Made by a program: the position numbers and the translations under genes | Shown: one piece after another, positions 9,681 to 17,473 of the stretch | How positions within the stretch are numbered: the first letter of the stretch is position 1 | How the letters are laid out: the number at the start of each line of letters is the position of its first letter | The notes under the pieces: generated by a model | Database searches by the model: none | The model's input: only the letters and a program-made list of their open reading frames with translations | Told to the model about the DNA's origin: nothing | From: CAYFKJ01 sp964528595 | Lineage (GTDB): Bacteria > Pseudomonadota > Alphaproteobacteria > UBA2966 | Direction: 5' to 3' | DNA length: 64,000 nt | NCBI GenBank assembly: GCA_964528595.1 | Contig: CAZGTM010000005.1 | Span: forward strand, 35,320-99,319

Positions 9681-9748
9681 CGAATAGTGTAAACGCAAAT
9701 GCGGTCTTGGCGCGAAAAACGAATAGCCTCGAACGGTCTTCGAATAGC
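9681..9748. promoter_or_regulatory. Direct repeats in the Liv1/dapF divergent region
   Basis: The heptamer CGAATAG occurs at 9681-9687, 9720-9726 and 9741-9747; the last two copies extend to CGAATAGC and are 21 bases apart, two helical turns. This resembles a tandem operator array in the region that must carry the promoters of the binding-protein operon and dapF. No regulator can be named. Confidence 0.35.
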
Positions 9749-9751
9749 TAA

Positions 9752-9800
9752 ATTGGATCCAATCTAGGCCGTAAGGCCATGGAATACGTGAATTCCATGG
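9752..9800. promoter_or_regulatory. Two palindromes upstream of dapF
   Basis: ATTGGATCCAAT at 9752-9763 is a perfect 12-base palindrome. CCATGGAAT and ATTCCATGG at 9777-9800 are perfect 9-base arms with a six-base spacer. Both lie within 85 bases of the dapF start. They could be protein-binding sites or, for the second, a leader hairpin. Function is unknown. Confidence 0.4.
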
Positions 9801-9833
9801 ACATCGCGGGCCGGGACGCCATATAACGCCGCA

Positions 9834-10685
9834 ATGACCTATCCGTTCGTCAAAATGCACGGCCTGGGCAACGACTTCGTTGTTCTCGATGCCCGCGCCA
9901 ATCCCCTGGATTTGAGCGCGGCGCAGGCGCGCGCCATCGCCGACCGGCGGACCGGCGTCGGCTGCGACCAATTGATCGTGCTCGAACCCTCGACGGATGG
10001 CGACGTTTTTATGCGCATCCGCAATCCCGACGGCGGCGAAGCCGAAGCATGCGGCAACGCCACGCGCTGTGTCGCCTCGCAATTGATGGGTGAAACCGGC
10101 AGCGACCGCATCGTGGTCGAGACCGTAGCCGGTCTGCTGGAAGCGACGGATGCCGGAAACGGGCTTTATTCGGTCGACATGGGCCCCGCACTGCTCGACT
10201 GGCAACAGATTCCGCTGGCCCGGGAAATGGATACACTGCACGTCGACGTCTCGGTCGGCCCGGCCGGCGATCCCGTGCTCTCCGACCCGGTCGCCGTCAA
10301 CATGGGCAATCCCCACGCGGTGTTTTTCGTCGACGACGTCGATACCGTCGACCTTGCGACGGTCGGCCCGATGCTCGAACACCACCCGGTCTTCCCCGAA
10401 CGCGCCAACATCTCCGTTGCCAAGGTCATCTCCAAGGGCGCCATTCGCATGCGCGTTTGGGAACGCACGGCCGGCATAACCCAGGCCTGCGGCTCGGCGG
10501 CCTGCGCCGTCCTGGTGGCGTCGGCGCGGCGCGGTCTGACGGGCCGCGGCGCCGAGGTCATGCTCGATGGTGGCAGCCTGAAAATCGCCTGGCGCGAGGA
10601 CGGCCACGTCATGATGACGGGTCCGGTGGCGACCAGCTTCGCCGGCAACCTCGACGCCGCCCTGCTGTCCAGGGGGGTTGTATGA
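9834..10685 (+). CDS. dapF: Diaminopimelate epimerase DapF
   Basis: DapF converts LL- to meso-diaminopimelate for lysine and peptidoglycan synthesis, using two cysteines and no cofactor. Both catalytic cysteines are visible: C73 in EACGNATRC and C219 in TQACGSAACA. The start MTYPFVKMHGLGNDFVVLDA matches the family. Length is 283 residues. Its stop overlaps the mtaB start as ATGA, so it heads the overlapping run dapF-mtaB-ftsY-yciB, an order common in alphaproteobacteria. Confidence 0.97.
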   Translation: MTYPFVKMHGLGNDFVVLDARANPLDLSAAQARAIADRRTGVGCDQLIVLEPSTDGDVFMRIRNPDGGEAEACGNATRCVASQLMGETGSDRIVVETVAGLLEATDAGNGLYSVDMGPALLDWQQIPLAREMDTLHVDVSVGPAGDPVLSDPVAVNMGNPHAVFFVDDVDTVDLATVGPMLEHHPVFPERANISVAKVISKGAIRMRVWERTAGITQACGSAACAVLVASARRGLTGRGAEVMLDGGSLKIAWREDGHVMMTGPVATSFAGNLDAALLSRGVV

Positions 10686-11929
10686 GCGCGCCTGAAGTCA
10701 TCACCTTCGGCTGCCGCATCAACGCCTACGAGTCGGAGGTCATCCGCCAGCACGCCCGGGCCGCCGGCCTGACCGACACCGTCGTCGTCAACACCTGCGC
10801 CGTGACGGCGGAAGCAGAGCGCCAGGCGCGCCAAACCATCCGCCGCACCCGCCGGCGCCGGCCCGACGCCCGTATCATCGTGACGGGCTGCGCCGCCCAG
10901 ATCAGCCCCCAATCCTACGCCGCCATGGACGAGGTGGATCAGGTTCTGGGCAACAGCGAAAAACTGGAGGCCCAAAGTTTCGTCGGCCACGACGAACCCG
11001 TGCTGGTCAACGACATCATGGCGGTGCACGAGACCGCCGGACATCTGGTCGAAGGCCTGGAGGGCCGCGCCCGCGCCTTCCTGCAGGTTCAGCAGGGCTG
11101 CGATCACCGCTGCACCTTCTGCATCATTCCCTACGGCCGCGGTCCCAGCCGCAGCGTCGCTATGGGCGAGATCGCCGAACAGGCGCGCACCCTGGTGGCC
11201 AACGGCTACCGCGAAATCGTGCTCTCCGGCGTCGACATTACGTCCTACGGCACGGACCTGCCGGGCGCGCCCAGCCTCGGCGCCATGATGCGCCGCCTGC
11301 TCCAGGCCGTGCCGGAACTGGAGCGTCTGCGCATCTCATCCATCGATGCGGTCGAGGTCGACGATGATCTCTTCACCCTGATCGCCGAGGAACCGCGTCT
11401 GATGCCGCACCTGCACCTCAGTCTGCAATCGGGCGACGACATGATCTTGAAACGCATGAAGCGCCGCCACACGCGCGCCCAGGCCGTCGATTTTTGCCGG
11501 CGTGTGCGCGAGGTCCGCCCCGATGTCGTGTTCGGCGCCGACCTGATCGCCGGTTTTCCCACCGAAACCGAGGCGATGTTCGAGGGGACTTTGGCTCTGG
11601 TCGAGGATTGCGGCCTCACCTACCTGCATGTCTTTCCCTATTCGGAACGCGACGGCACGCCCGCCGCCGCCATGCCGCCGGTGCCGGGTGACGTGCGCAA
11701 AGCCCGCGCCGCCCGTTTGCGCACCGCCGGTGACCGGGCCTTGAAGGCCTACCTCGCCGCCCAGGTCGGGCGGACGGCGCCCGTGCTGATCGAAAAGCCG
11801 GGACTGGGCCGCACCGAGGGCTTCGCCTTGGCCCGATTGGACGACGCGGGCGGCGTGCCCGGCGAGATCGTTCCGGTGAGCCTGATGAAATCGGATGCCG
11901 AAGCCTTGTATGGCCACATCGGCCCTTGA
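10682..11929 (+). CDS. mtaB: tRNA (N6-threonylcarbamoyladenosine37-C2)-methylthiotransferase MtaB
   Basis: MtaB converts t6A37 to ms2t6A in ANN-decoding tRNAs by radical SAM chemistry. The N-terminal auxiliary-cluster cysteines are C11, C39 and C70 (TFGCRINAYES, NTCAVTAEA, VTGCAAQ). The radical-SAM CxxxCxxC is C140-C144-C147 in QGCDHRCTFCIIPYGRG. A C-terminal TRAM-like region follows from about residue 345. The 415 residues fit MtaB rather than MiaB, which is longer. An open frame extends upstream over dapF, but ATG 10682 coupled to the dapF stop is clearly the start. Confidence 0.95.
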   Translation: MSAPEVITFGCRINAYESEVIRQHARAAGLTDTVVVNTCAVTAEAERQARQTIRRTRRRRPDARIIVTGCAAQISPQSYAAMDEVDQVLGNSEKLEAQSFVGHDEPVLVNDIMAVHETAGHLVEGLEGRARAFLQVQQGCDHRCTFCIIPYGRGPSRSVAMGEIAEQARTLVANGYREIVLSGVDITSYGTDLPGAPSLGAMMRRLLQAVPELERLRISSIDAVEVDDDLFTLIAEEPRLMPHLHLSLQSGDDMILKRMKRRHTRAQAVDFCRRVREVRPDVVFGADLIAGFPTETEAMFEGTLALVEDCGLTYLHVFPYSERDGTPAAAMPPVPGDVRKARAARLRTAGDRALKAYLAAQVGRTAPVLIEKPGLGRTEGFALARLDDAGGVPGEIVPVSLMKSDAEALYGHIGP

Positions 11930-11942
11930 GCGGGAACCCAGC

Positions 11943-12880
<938 letters not shown>

Positions 12881-12884
<4 letters not shown>

Positions 12885-13453
12885 GCGATCAAACGCGGAA
12901 AATGCCGCCGTGGATAAAGCTGGCGGTCGAAATCGGGCCCTTGGCGGTCTTTTTCATCGTCAACGCCCGCGCCGGCATTTTCACCGCGACCGCGGCCTTC
13001 ATGGTGGTGATCCTGGTCGCCCTGGGGATCGCCTGGAGTTACGAGCGCCGGCTGCCCACCCTGCCTCTAGTGACCGCCGTCGTCGTGATGGTGTTCGGCG
13101 GCCTGACGCTGTGGCTGCAGGACGAAACCTTCATCAAGCTTAAACCGACCATCGTTAACGTCTTCTTCGCCGCCGCCATATTCGGTGGTCTGGCTTTCGG
13201 CAAGAATTACGTCCGCACCGTGATGAGCGCGATGATGAACCTCGATGACGCGGGCTGGCTCAAGCTGGCCAAGCGCTGGGGCGGGTTCTTCATCGCCATG
13301 GCATTGCTCAACGAGGCGGTTTGGCGCAACGTGCCGACGGACACCTGGGTCAACTTCAAGGTTTTCGGCCTCCTGCCGCTGACCTTCCTGTTTGCCATCT
13401 CCCAGGTGCCGCTGATGCAGAGGCACGCGGTGGAGGAAGAAGCCGAGGAATAG
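12881..13453 (+). CDS. yciB: YciB/IspZ-family inner membrane (septation) protein
   Basis: YciB is a small polytopic membrane protein linked to cell division and envelope integrity. The 190 residues contain about five hydrophobic segments and family markers such as KLAVEIGPLAVFFIVNARAG at the start, YERRLP, DETFIKLKPT, GKNY and NEAVWRN. It is coupled by a 4-base overlap to ftsY and ends the run. Repeat element A copy 2 lies just downstream. Confidence 0.93.
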
Positions 13454-13511
13454 TCGTTCCCCGACACAGTGGTGGTCACATATTCTGATTTCGGGACAAA
13501 CACAGCCGCTG

Positions 13512-13630
13512 CCCCCCCCATCCTGTCCCTCCTCCTCCAGGGGGGAAGGTACTCAAGCCTGATAGGTAACCCCAACTACGAAAAGCCCTCCCCCTTGAGG
13601 GGGGAGGGTTGGGTGGGGGTGGAGCCACAA
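13512..13630. repeat. Intergenic inverted-repeat element, family A copy 2 (inverted)
   Basis: This block is the reverse complement of the element at 4811-4915, with a slightly longer centre. It begins CCCCCCCATCCTG, contains CCCTCCCCC-TTGA-GGGGGGAGGG and ends GGGTGGGGGTGGAGCC. It lies between the convergent yciB and Nudix genes. Two copies in opposite orientation within 9 kb, both at convergent junctions, suggest a dispersed family. Confidence 0.8.
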
Positions 13631-13648
13631 GACGGAACCTTGGCGATA

Positions 13649-14218
13649 TCAGACCCCCTGCGGCCGGTTGCTCTTGAAGGCGCCGGGCGGCGTGCCCTGG
13701 GGCGCACCGAGCGGGCCGTCCTTAGTTTCCCAATAATGCTTTAGCGACCAGTGAACGGTGGGGAAGGCGATGTCGTCCCAGGGGATGTCATCCCACTCGT
13801 AAAGCCCGACCTCCTCGGTTTCCTGGCCTGCGCCGACGTTGGGGTTCAAGAGCCGCGCGCGGTATATGATCTGGACCTGGCTGATGCGGGGAATGTCGTA
13901 GATCGCCAGGATGCCGTCGAGTTCAAGCTCGGCTTCCGCCTCCTCGAGGGCTTCGCGCATGGCGCCCTCGGCCGTGCTTTCGCGCTCCTCCATGTAGCCT
14001 GCCGGGATGGTCCAATAGCCCAGCCTCGGTTCGATGGCGCGCTTGCACAGCAGGATCTTGCCTTCCCAGGTGCAGACCGAGCCGACGACGATCTTGGGAT
14101 TGACGTAGTTGATGAAGCCGCAGTCATCGCACACCAGCCTGAGCCGGTTGTCGCCGGCGGGCATGCGTTCGGAAAATTCACCCGCGAGATCCGAGGGCTC
14201 CGCCAATTTCTTCGTCAT
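13649..14218 (-). CDS. Nudix hydrolase with N-terminal zinc-ribbon
   Basis: Nudix enzymes cleave nucleoside diphosphate-X compounds. Residues 27-45 resemble a half zinc ribbon (VCDDCGFINYVNPK, C30 and C33). The Nudix box begins at G74 (GYMEERESTAEG) and has E80, R88-E89 and E92-E93 in place, but the canonical glycine near the end is E95. The family is close to ADP-ribose/NADH-type Nudix proteins; the exact substrate is unknown. Length is 189 residues. It is downstream of the 70-residue gene, separated from it by a terminator, so it probably has its own promoter. Confidence 0.85.
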   Translation of the reverse strand: MTKKLAEPSDLAGEFSERMPAGDNRLRLVCDDCGFINYVNPKIVVGSVCTWEGKILLCKRAIEPRLGYWTIPAGYMEERESTAEGAMREALEEAEAELELDGILAIYDIPRISQVQIIYRARLLNPNVGAGQETEEVGLYEWDDIPWDDIAFPTVHWSLKHYWETKDGPLGAPQGTPPGAFKSNRPQGV

Positions 14219-14263
14219 GCGTGATTATCCTCAAGAGAGTTAGCGGCGAGATTATGCCGCAGG

Positions 14264-14300
14264 CCGGGCACAAGAAAAAGGCCCCGGTTTAAGCCGAGGC
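14264..14300 (-). terminator. Intrinsic terminator of the 70-residue gene
   Basis: On the minus strand AGGCCTCGG and CCGGGGCCT form a nine-base stem, with one U-G pair, around CTTAAA, followed by TTTTTC. It sits about 30-60 bases after the stop of the small gene and before the Nudix start. Confidence 0.75.
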
Positions 14301-14326
14301 CTGTCATGCATTCACGGGATGTGATT

Positions 14327-14539
14327 TTAAACTTTGATGTCCACGCGCCCGTCGTCCGCCGCCTCCTGCGAATCTTCGCGCCGTTGCTGGCGGGTCTGCT
14401 GACGCGCCGTCTGGGCGTCAGTCTCGTCGGTCTTGGCAACAGCCCGCCGGGTCTCGACATCGTCGCGTTTCGGCGTCTCGGGCACCACCACCGCCGCAGC
14501 CGGGTGGGCGCCGGCGACTCCGCCACCGATTTCAACCAT
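14327..14539 (-). CDS. Small hydrophilic protein of unknown function (70 aa)
   Basis: I do not recognise this protein. It begins MVEIGGGVAGAHPAAAVVVP, is rich in Ala, Thr, Gln, Arg and Asp, and ends DDGRVDIKV. Support for a real gene is strong: AAGGAGG lies five bases before ATG 14539, and a good intrinsic terminator follows the stop. A longer frame on the same strand at 14215-14535 is Arg-rich and has no ribosome-binding site, so it is rejected. The ending resembles that of the 69-residue protein at 53146-53355 (GGLDVDA). No membrane segment or signal peptide is seen. Confidence 0.7.
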   Translation of the reverse strand: MVEIGGGVAGAHPAAAVVVPETPKRDDVETRRAVAKTDETDAQTARQQTRQQRREDSQEAADDGRVDIKV

Positions 14540-14818
14540 AGTCACCTCCTTCGGCCGGTGTTAATTCCGCGCCAAAAGCCGTCGGGCAGGCGTAAGCCGC
14601 GCATGCCCTCAACAATGATCCCGCTCCGGCCCTTTCCTTGTCAAGGCAAAAGCGGAAGGATTTGTTAACCATAGATTAGGCCGGATCTTATGAGTATCAA
14701 GGTGCCGACGGTCCCAATGTTTCAAATTGGAGCAATATTTTGTTTCGAAATGAGGCAATTACACCCGGTTTGAATCGAACAAATAACATCAACCCATTGA
14801 AATGCTTGGATAAAAAAT

Positions 14819-14848
14819 CATGCCAAAAACGTGAGAAATGTTGGCATG
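14819..14848. promoter_or_regulatory. Inverted repeat of unknown function
   Basis: CATGCCAA (14819-14826) and TTGGCATG (14841-14848) are perfect 8-base arms separated by 14 bases. It precedes the candidate small RNA and could be an operator or the 5' stem of a transcript. Confidence 0.35.
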
Positions 14849-14849
14849 T

Positions 14850-14998
14850 CTGTTGCGACGCACAATGCAGAAGCTGCGCTGGTCCCCCACTAGACGGCTT
14901 CCGCCGGAGGACTCCCCTCTTCCGGCAGGTCGGGTTTTACCCCTAGATCCGGCTATTTTGAATGGAGGCGCAGTCCCCCTGCGCCTCCATTTATTTTT
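14850..14998 (+). ncRNA. Candidate small RNA in the 469-base gap between the small gene and ccmI
   Basis: The stretch 14540-15008 has no convincing gene. A strong terminator at 14960-14998 works on the plus strand, yet no plus-strand gene precedes it. Upstream sequence contains short pairable segments (GACGGCTTCCGCCGG, GGGTTTTACCCC) and CCTC/CTCC motifs. TTGAAA at about 14797 with an A/T-rich block about 15-17 bases later could be a promoter. A TTG-started frame of 68 codons (14740-14946) with many cysteines overlaps it but has no family resemblance. The 5' end is a guess and I recognise no known RNA family. Confidence 0.35.
14960..14998 (+). terminator. Strong plus-strand intrinsic terminator
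   Basis: AATGGAGGCGCAG and CTGCGCCTCCATT form a perfect 13-bp stem with a five-base loop, followed by TATTTTTT. The U tract is on the plus strand only; on the other strand it would follow ccmI but with a weak tract. Confidence 0.8.
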
Positions 14999-15008
14999 TG
15001 GTGGAGGC

Positions 15009-16412
15009 TTAGTCGGCGGGCAGTTCGTCGAGTTGTTTGCGCACCGCGTCGTGGGCGGCACTACCGGGCTCCAATACCTCGATCAATTTCCCCCAGGCGA
15101 TCCTGGCCACCGCGAATCGTTGCTGCTGCGCCGCCGCCAGACCGGTGAAGTAAAGCGCATCGGGATTGTTGGGGGCGATTTTCAGCACGCGGGCGAAAAG
15201 CGCCGCCGCTTCGGCCGGTAACGGGGCCGCGCGATCAGATGCCTCGACGATGGCGGAGGCCAGCGTCATCAGGACGTTGACGTCCTGCGGTTTGAGACGG
15301 GCGGCCTGCGTCAGGGCGTCGCGCGCCTTCGAATTCTCGTTCAGCACGCCGTAGGAGCGGGCCAGGCGCATCCAGCCCTCGAAATCGTCGGGTTCCGATT
15401 CAAGGCGTTCGGCCAATTGATCGACCATGCCCCGAATCATGGCGTTCCTGTCCTCTGCCGACATGTCTTTCGCCGCTGCGAGATCGGCAGCGTCCGGGCC
15501 TGGCTCGCCGGCGCTGGCGGGGTCTTCGCCCGAACCGACCGGGGGCAGAGGGTCCGGTATGACCTTCGCGAGGTCGATGTCCAGTTTTTCCGCCGCCCTT
15601 TCCAGCCTTTCCCGCAAGGCCGGCATCCAGGGCGCGTCGGCCGGGCTGTCCGCCACCAGCTTGAGCCAAATCTCGAAAGCATCCTTGTCGCGGCCGGCCT
15701 GGCCGTAGCCCTCCGCGATATAAAACCGCGCGCCGAGATGGTCCGGGTCGGCGGCGAGAGCGGCTTCGAAGGCCTTGCGGGCGGCGGGGATGACGGTGCC
15801 TTCCGCCGTCATGACTAACGATTCGCCCAGCGCCATCTGAACGTCGGCATCCTGGGGCGTCAATTCGGCCGCTTGCCCGAAGGCATCCGCTGCCTCTTCG
15901 TAGCGCCTGAGCGCCGTGTAGGATTGGCCCAGCAGCATCCAGCCGCGCTGGTTGGTGGGATCGCTCTCCAGGCGCTTGGCGAGTTTGGCAATGGCGCTTT
16001 CGATATTGCCTGGTCCGGCCGGGGGCGGCGCCTGCAGGCGTTGGGCGAACGGCTGGCCGGGCACGTCGGGCGAGCCGAGCCAGTCATAAAGCCCGAACGG
16101 TACGGCGATCATGACGACAACGACCGCCGCCAGGACAGAAATCGAAACGCCCGGAGAAACCGCACCCGCGTCCTGCGCACCGCTTTGCTCCAGCGCCAGC
16201 ATGCGCCGTTCGATTTCCAGACGCGCCGCCTTTTCCTCATCCGCCGTCAGGACGCCGCGTTCGACATCGGCGGCCAATTCGTTCAACTGGTCGCGGTAAA
16301 CCTCGAGCGAGTAAACCTCGCGCGCCATGTCCGTCCGGGCCCGGCGCAGCATCGGCAGCGCCACGAAGGCAATCGCCACGACGGTCATGACGGTAAGCGC
16401 CGCCCACAGCAT
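15009..16412 (-). CDS. ccmI: Cytochrome c maturation protein CcmI (CycH), TPR protein
   Basis: CcmI holds apocytochrome c for heme ligation. Two N-terminal membrane helices flank a cytoplasmic segment rich in charged residues (SLEVYRDQLNELAADVERGVL at about 35-55 is the CcmI signature). The second helix is near residues 103-120 and the rest is periplasmic, with about five to six TPR-like units (for example GWMLLGQSYTALRRYEEAADAF). The length of 467 residues fits the fused form. It is the last gene of the ccmABCDEFGHI operon and overlaps ccmH by one base. Confidence 0.93.
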   Translation of the reverse strand: MLWAALTVMTVVAIAFVALPMLRRARTDMAREVYSLEVYRDQLNELAADVERGVLTADEEKAARLEIERRMLALEQSGAQDAGAVSPGVSISVLAAVVVVMIAVPFGLYDWLGSPDVPGQPFAQRLQAPPPAGPGNIESAIAKLAKRLESDPTNQRGWMLLGQSYTALRRYEEAADAFGQAAELTPQDADVQMALGESLVMTAEGTVIPAARKAFEAALAADPDHLGARFYIAEGYGQAGRDKDAFEIWLKLVADSPADAPWMPALRERLERAAEKLDIDLAKVIPDPLPPVGSGEDPASAGEPGPDAADLAAAKDMSAEDRNAMIRGMVDQLAERLESEPDDFEGWMRLARSYGVLNENSKARDALTQAARLKPQDVNVLMTLASAIVEASDRAAPLPAEAAALFARVLKIAPNNPDALYFTGLAAAQQQRFAVARIAWGKLIEVLEPGSAAHDAVRKQLDELPAD

Positions 16413-16918
16413 CAGGCGTCTCCCTCGCCGTCATCGAGCAGCTTTTCGAGGCGGGCTTTCTCCGCCTCGGTCAATGGCGCCGGGGCGCCGGAGGGCGCCG
16501 CCTGCCGCCGCCGCAGCACCAGGAAAACGCCGCCGGCGGCAAACAGGAAGATGATCAGAGGACCGATCCACAGCGCCAGCGTGCGCAGCTTGAAAGGCGG
16601 GTCGAGCAAGACCCAGTCGCCGTAACGGTTAACGATGTAATCGATGGCCTCGTCGTCGCTCTCGCCGGTCGCCAGGCGCTCGCGGACCAGAACCCGCAGG
16701 TCGCGGGCCAGGGGCGCGTTGCTATCGTCAATCGACTGGTTCTGGCAGACCAGACAGCGCAGCAGCTTGTGGATCGCCCTGGCGCGGCTTTCCATGGCGG
16801 GATCGGGCAGCGGCGTATCGATGGTCGATTGCGCCAGGGCCGGCGCGGGCGCAGTTACGCTCCAGCCGGTCAGCCCGGCCATCAGGAGCAACGCGATAAG
16901 GGAACGGGGGACGGACAT
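16412..16918 (-). CDS. ccmH: Cytochrome c maturation thiol protein CcmH (CycL)
   Basis: CcmH reduces or presents apocytochrome c cysteines in the periplasm. An N-terminal signal/anchor (1-30) precedes the conserved LRCLVCQNQS motif with redox cysteines C55 and C58, then GESDDEAIDYIVNRYGDWVL. A C-terminal membrane helix lies around 105-125. Length is 168 residues. It stands between ccmG and ccmI. Confidence 0.95.
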   Translation of the reverse strand: MSVPRSLIALLLMAGLTGWSVTAPAPALAQSTIDTPLPDPAMESRARAIHKLLRCLVCQNQSIDDSNAPLARDLRVLVRERLATGESDDEAIDYIVNRYGDWVLLDPPFKLRTLALWIGPLIIFLFAAGGVFLVLRRRQAAPSGAPAPLTEAEKARLEKLLDDGEGDA

Positions 16919-16924
16919 CGGTTG

Positions 16925-17473
16925 TCAGTTCTTGGCCGCGGCCTGTTCCTGAAGCTGTTCGACCAGCGGCAGGATGCTTTGGTTGAGGACGTCCCGCGTC
17001 ATGACGCCGACGTGCTTGTAGCGGATGCGGCCCTTGGCATCGATGACGAAGGTTTCCGGCACGCCGTAGACGCCCCATTCGATCCCGGCCTTGCCCTTGC
17101 GGTCGGCGCCGGTGCGTTCGTAAGGATCGCCGTAGCGGTCGAGCCACTTGGAGGCGTTGTCGGGATCGTCCTTGTAGTTGATGCCGTGCAGGGGGACCTG
17201 CTTGTCTTCGGCGACGTCCATCCACAGGGGATGTTCGACACGGCAGGGGCCGCACCACGAGGCGAATACGTTGACCAGCGCCACCTCGCCGTTTTCGAGA
17301 TCGGCTGTTTTGAGACCCAATGTCCGGCCCTTGACGGCGTCGAGGTCAAACTCCGGCACCGGTTTGTCGATCAGCGCGGAGGGTATTTTCTTGGGCTCCA
17401 GGCTGAGGCCGACGTAGAGGACGACCGACAGGATGCCGAAAACCACCAGGGGAAACAAATAGCCGAGACGCAT
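16925..17473 (-). CDS. ccmG: Periplasmic thiol:disulfide oxidoreductase CcmG/DsbE
   Basis: This is a membrane-anchored thioredoxin-fold protein that keeps apocytochrome c heme-site cysteines reduced. A single N-terminal helix (about 4-24) anchors it, and the active site is WCGPC with C74 and C77. The cis-proline region GVPETFVID follows. Length of 182 residues is normal. It starts directly after the ccmF stop with no gap. Confidence 0.95.
   Translation of the reverse strand: MRLGYLFPLVVFGILSVVLYVGLSLEPKKIPSALIDKPVPEFDLDAVKGRTLGLKTADLENGEVALVNVFASWCGPCRVEHPLWMDVAEDKQVPLHGINYKDDPDNASKWLDRYGDPYERTGADRKGKAGIEWGVYGVPETFVIDAKGRIRYKHVGVMTRDVLNQSILPLVEQLQEQAAAKN

Noticed and set aside
14215..14535. 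106-codon minus-strand frame overlapping the small 70-residue gene
   Set aside because: It is Arg/Pro-rich and runs through the terminator, and the alternative frame has a perfect ribosome-binding site.
14740..14946. 68-codon plus-strand frame with eight cysteines
   Set aside because: It starts with TTG, has a weak ribosome-binding site and no family resemblance. It is kept only as an alternative explanation for the terminator at 14960-14998.
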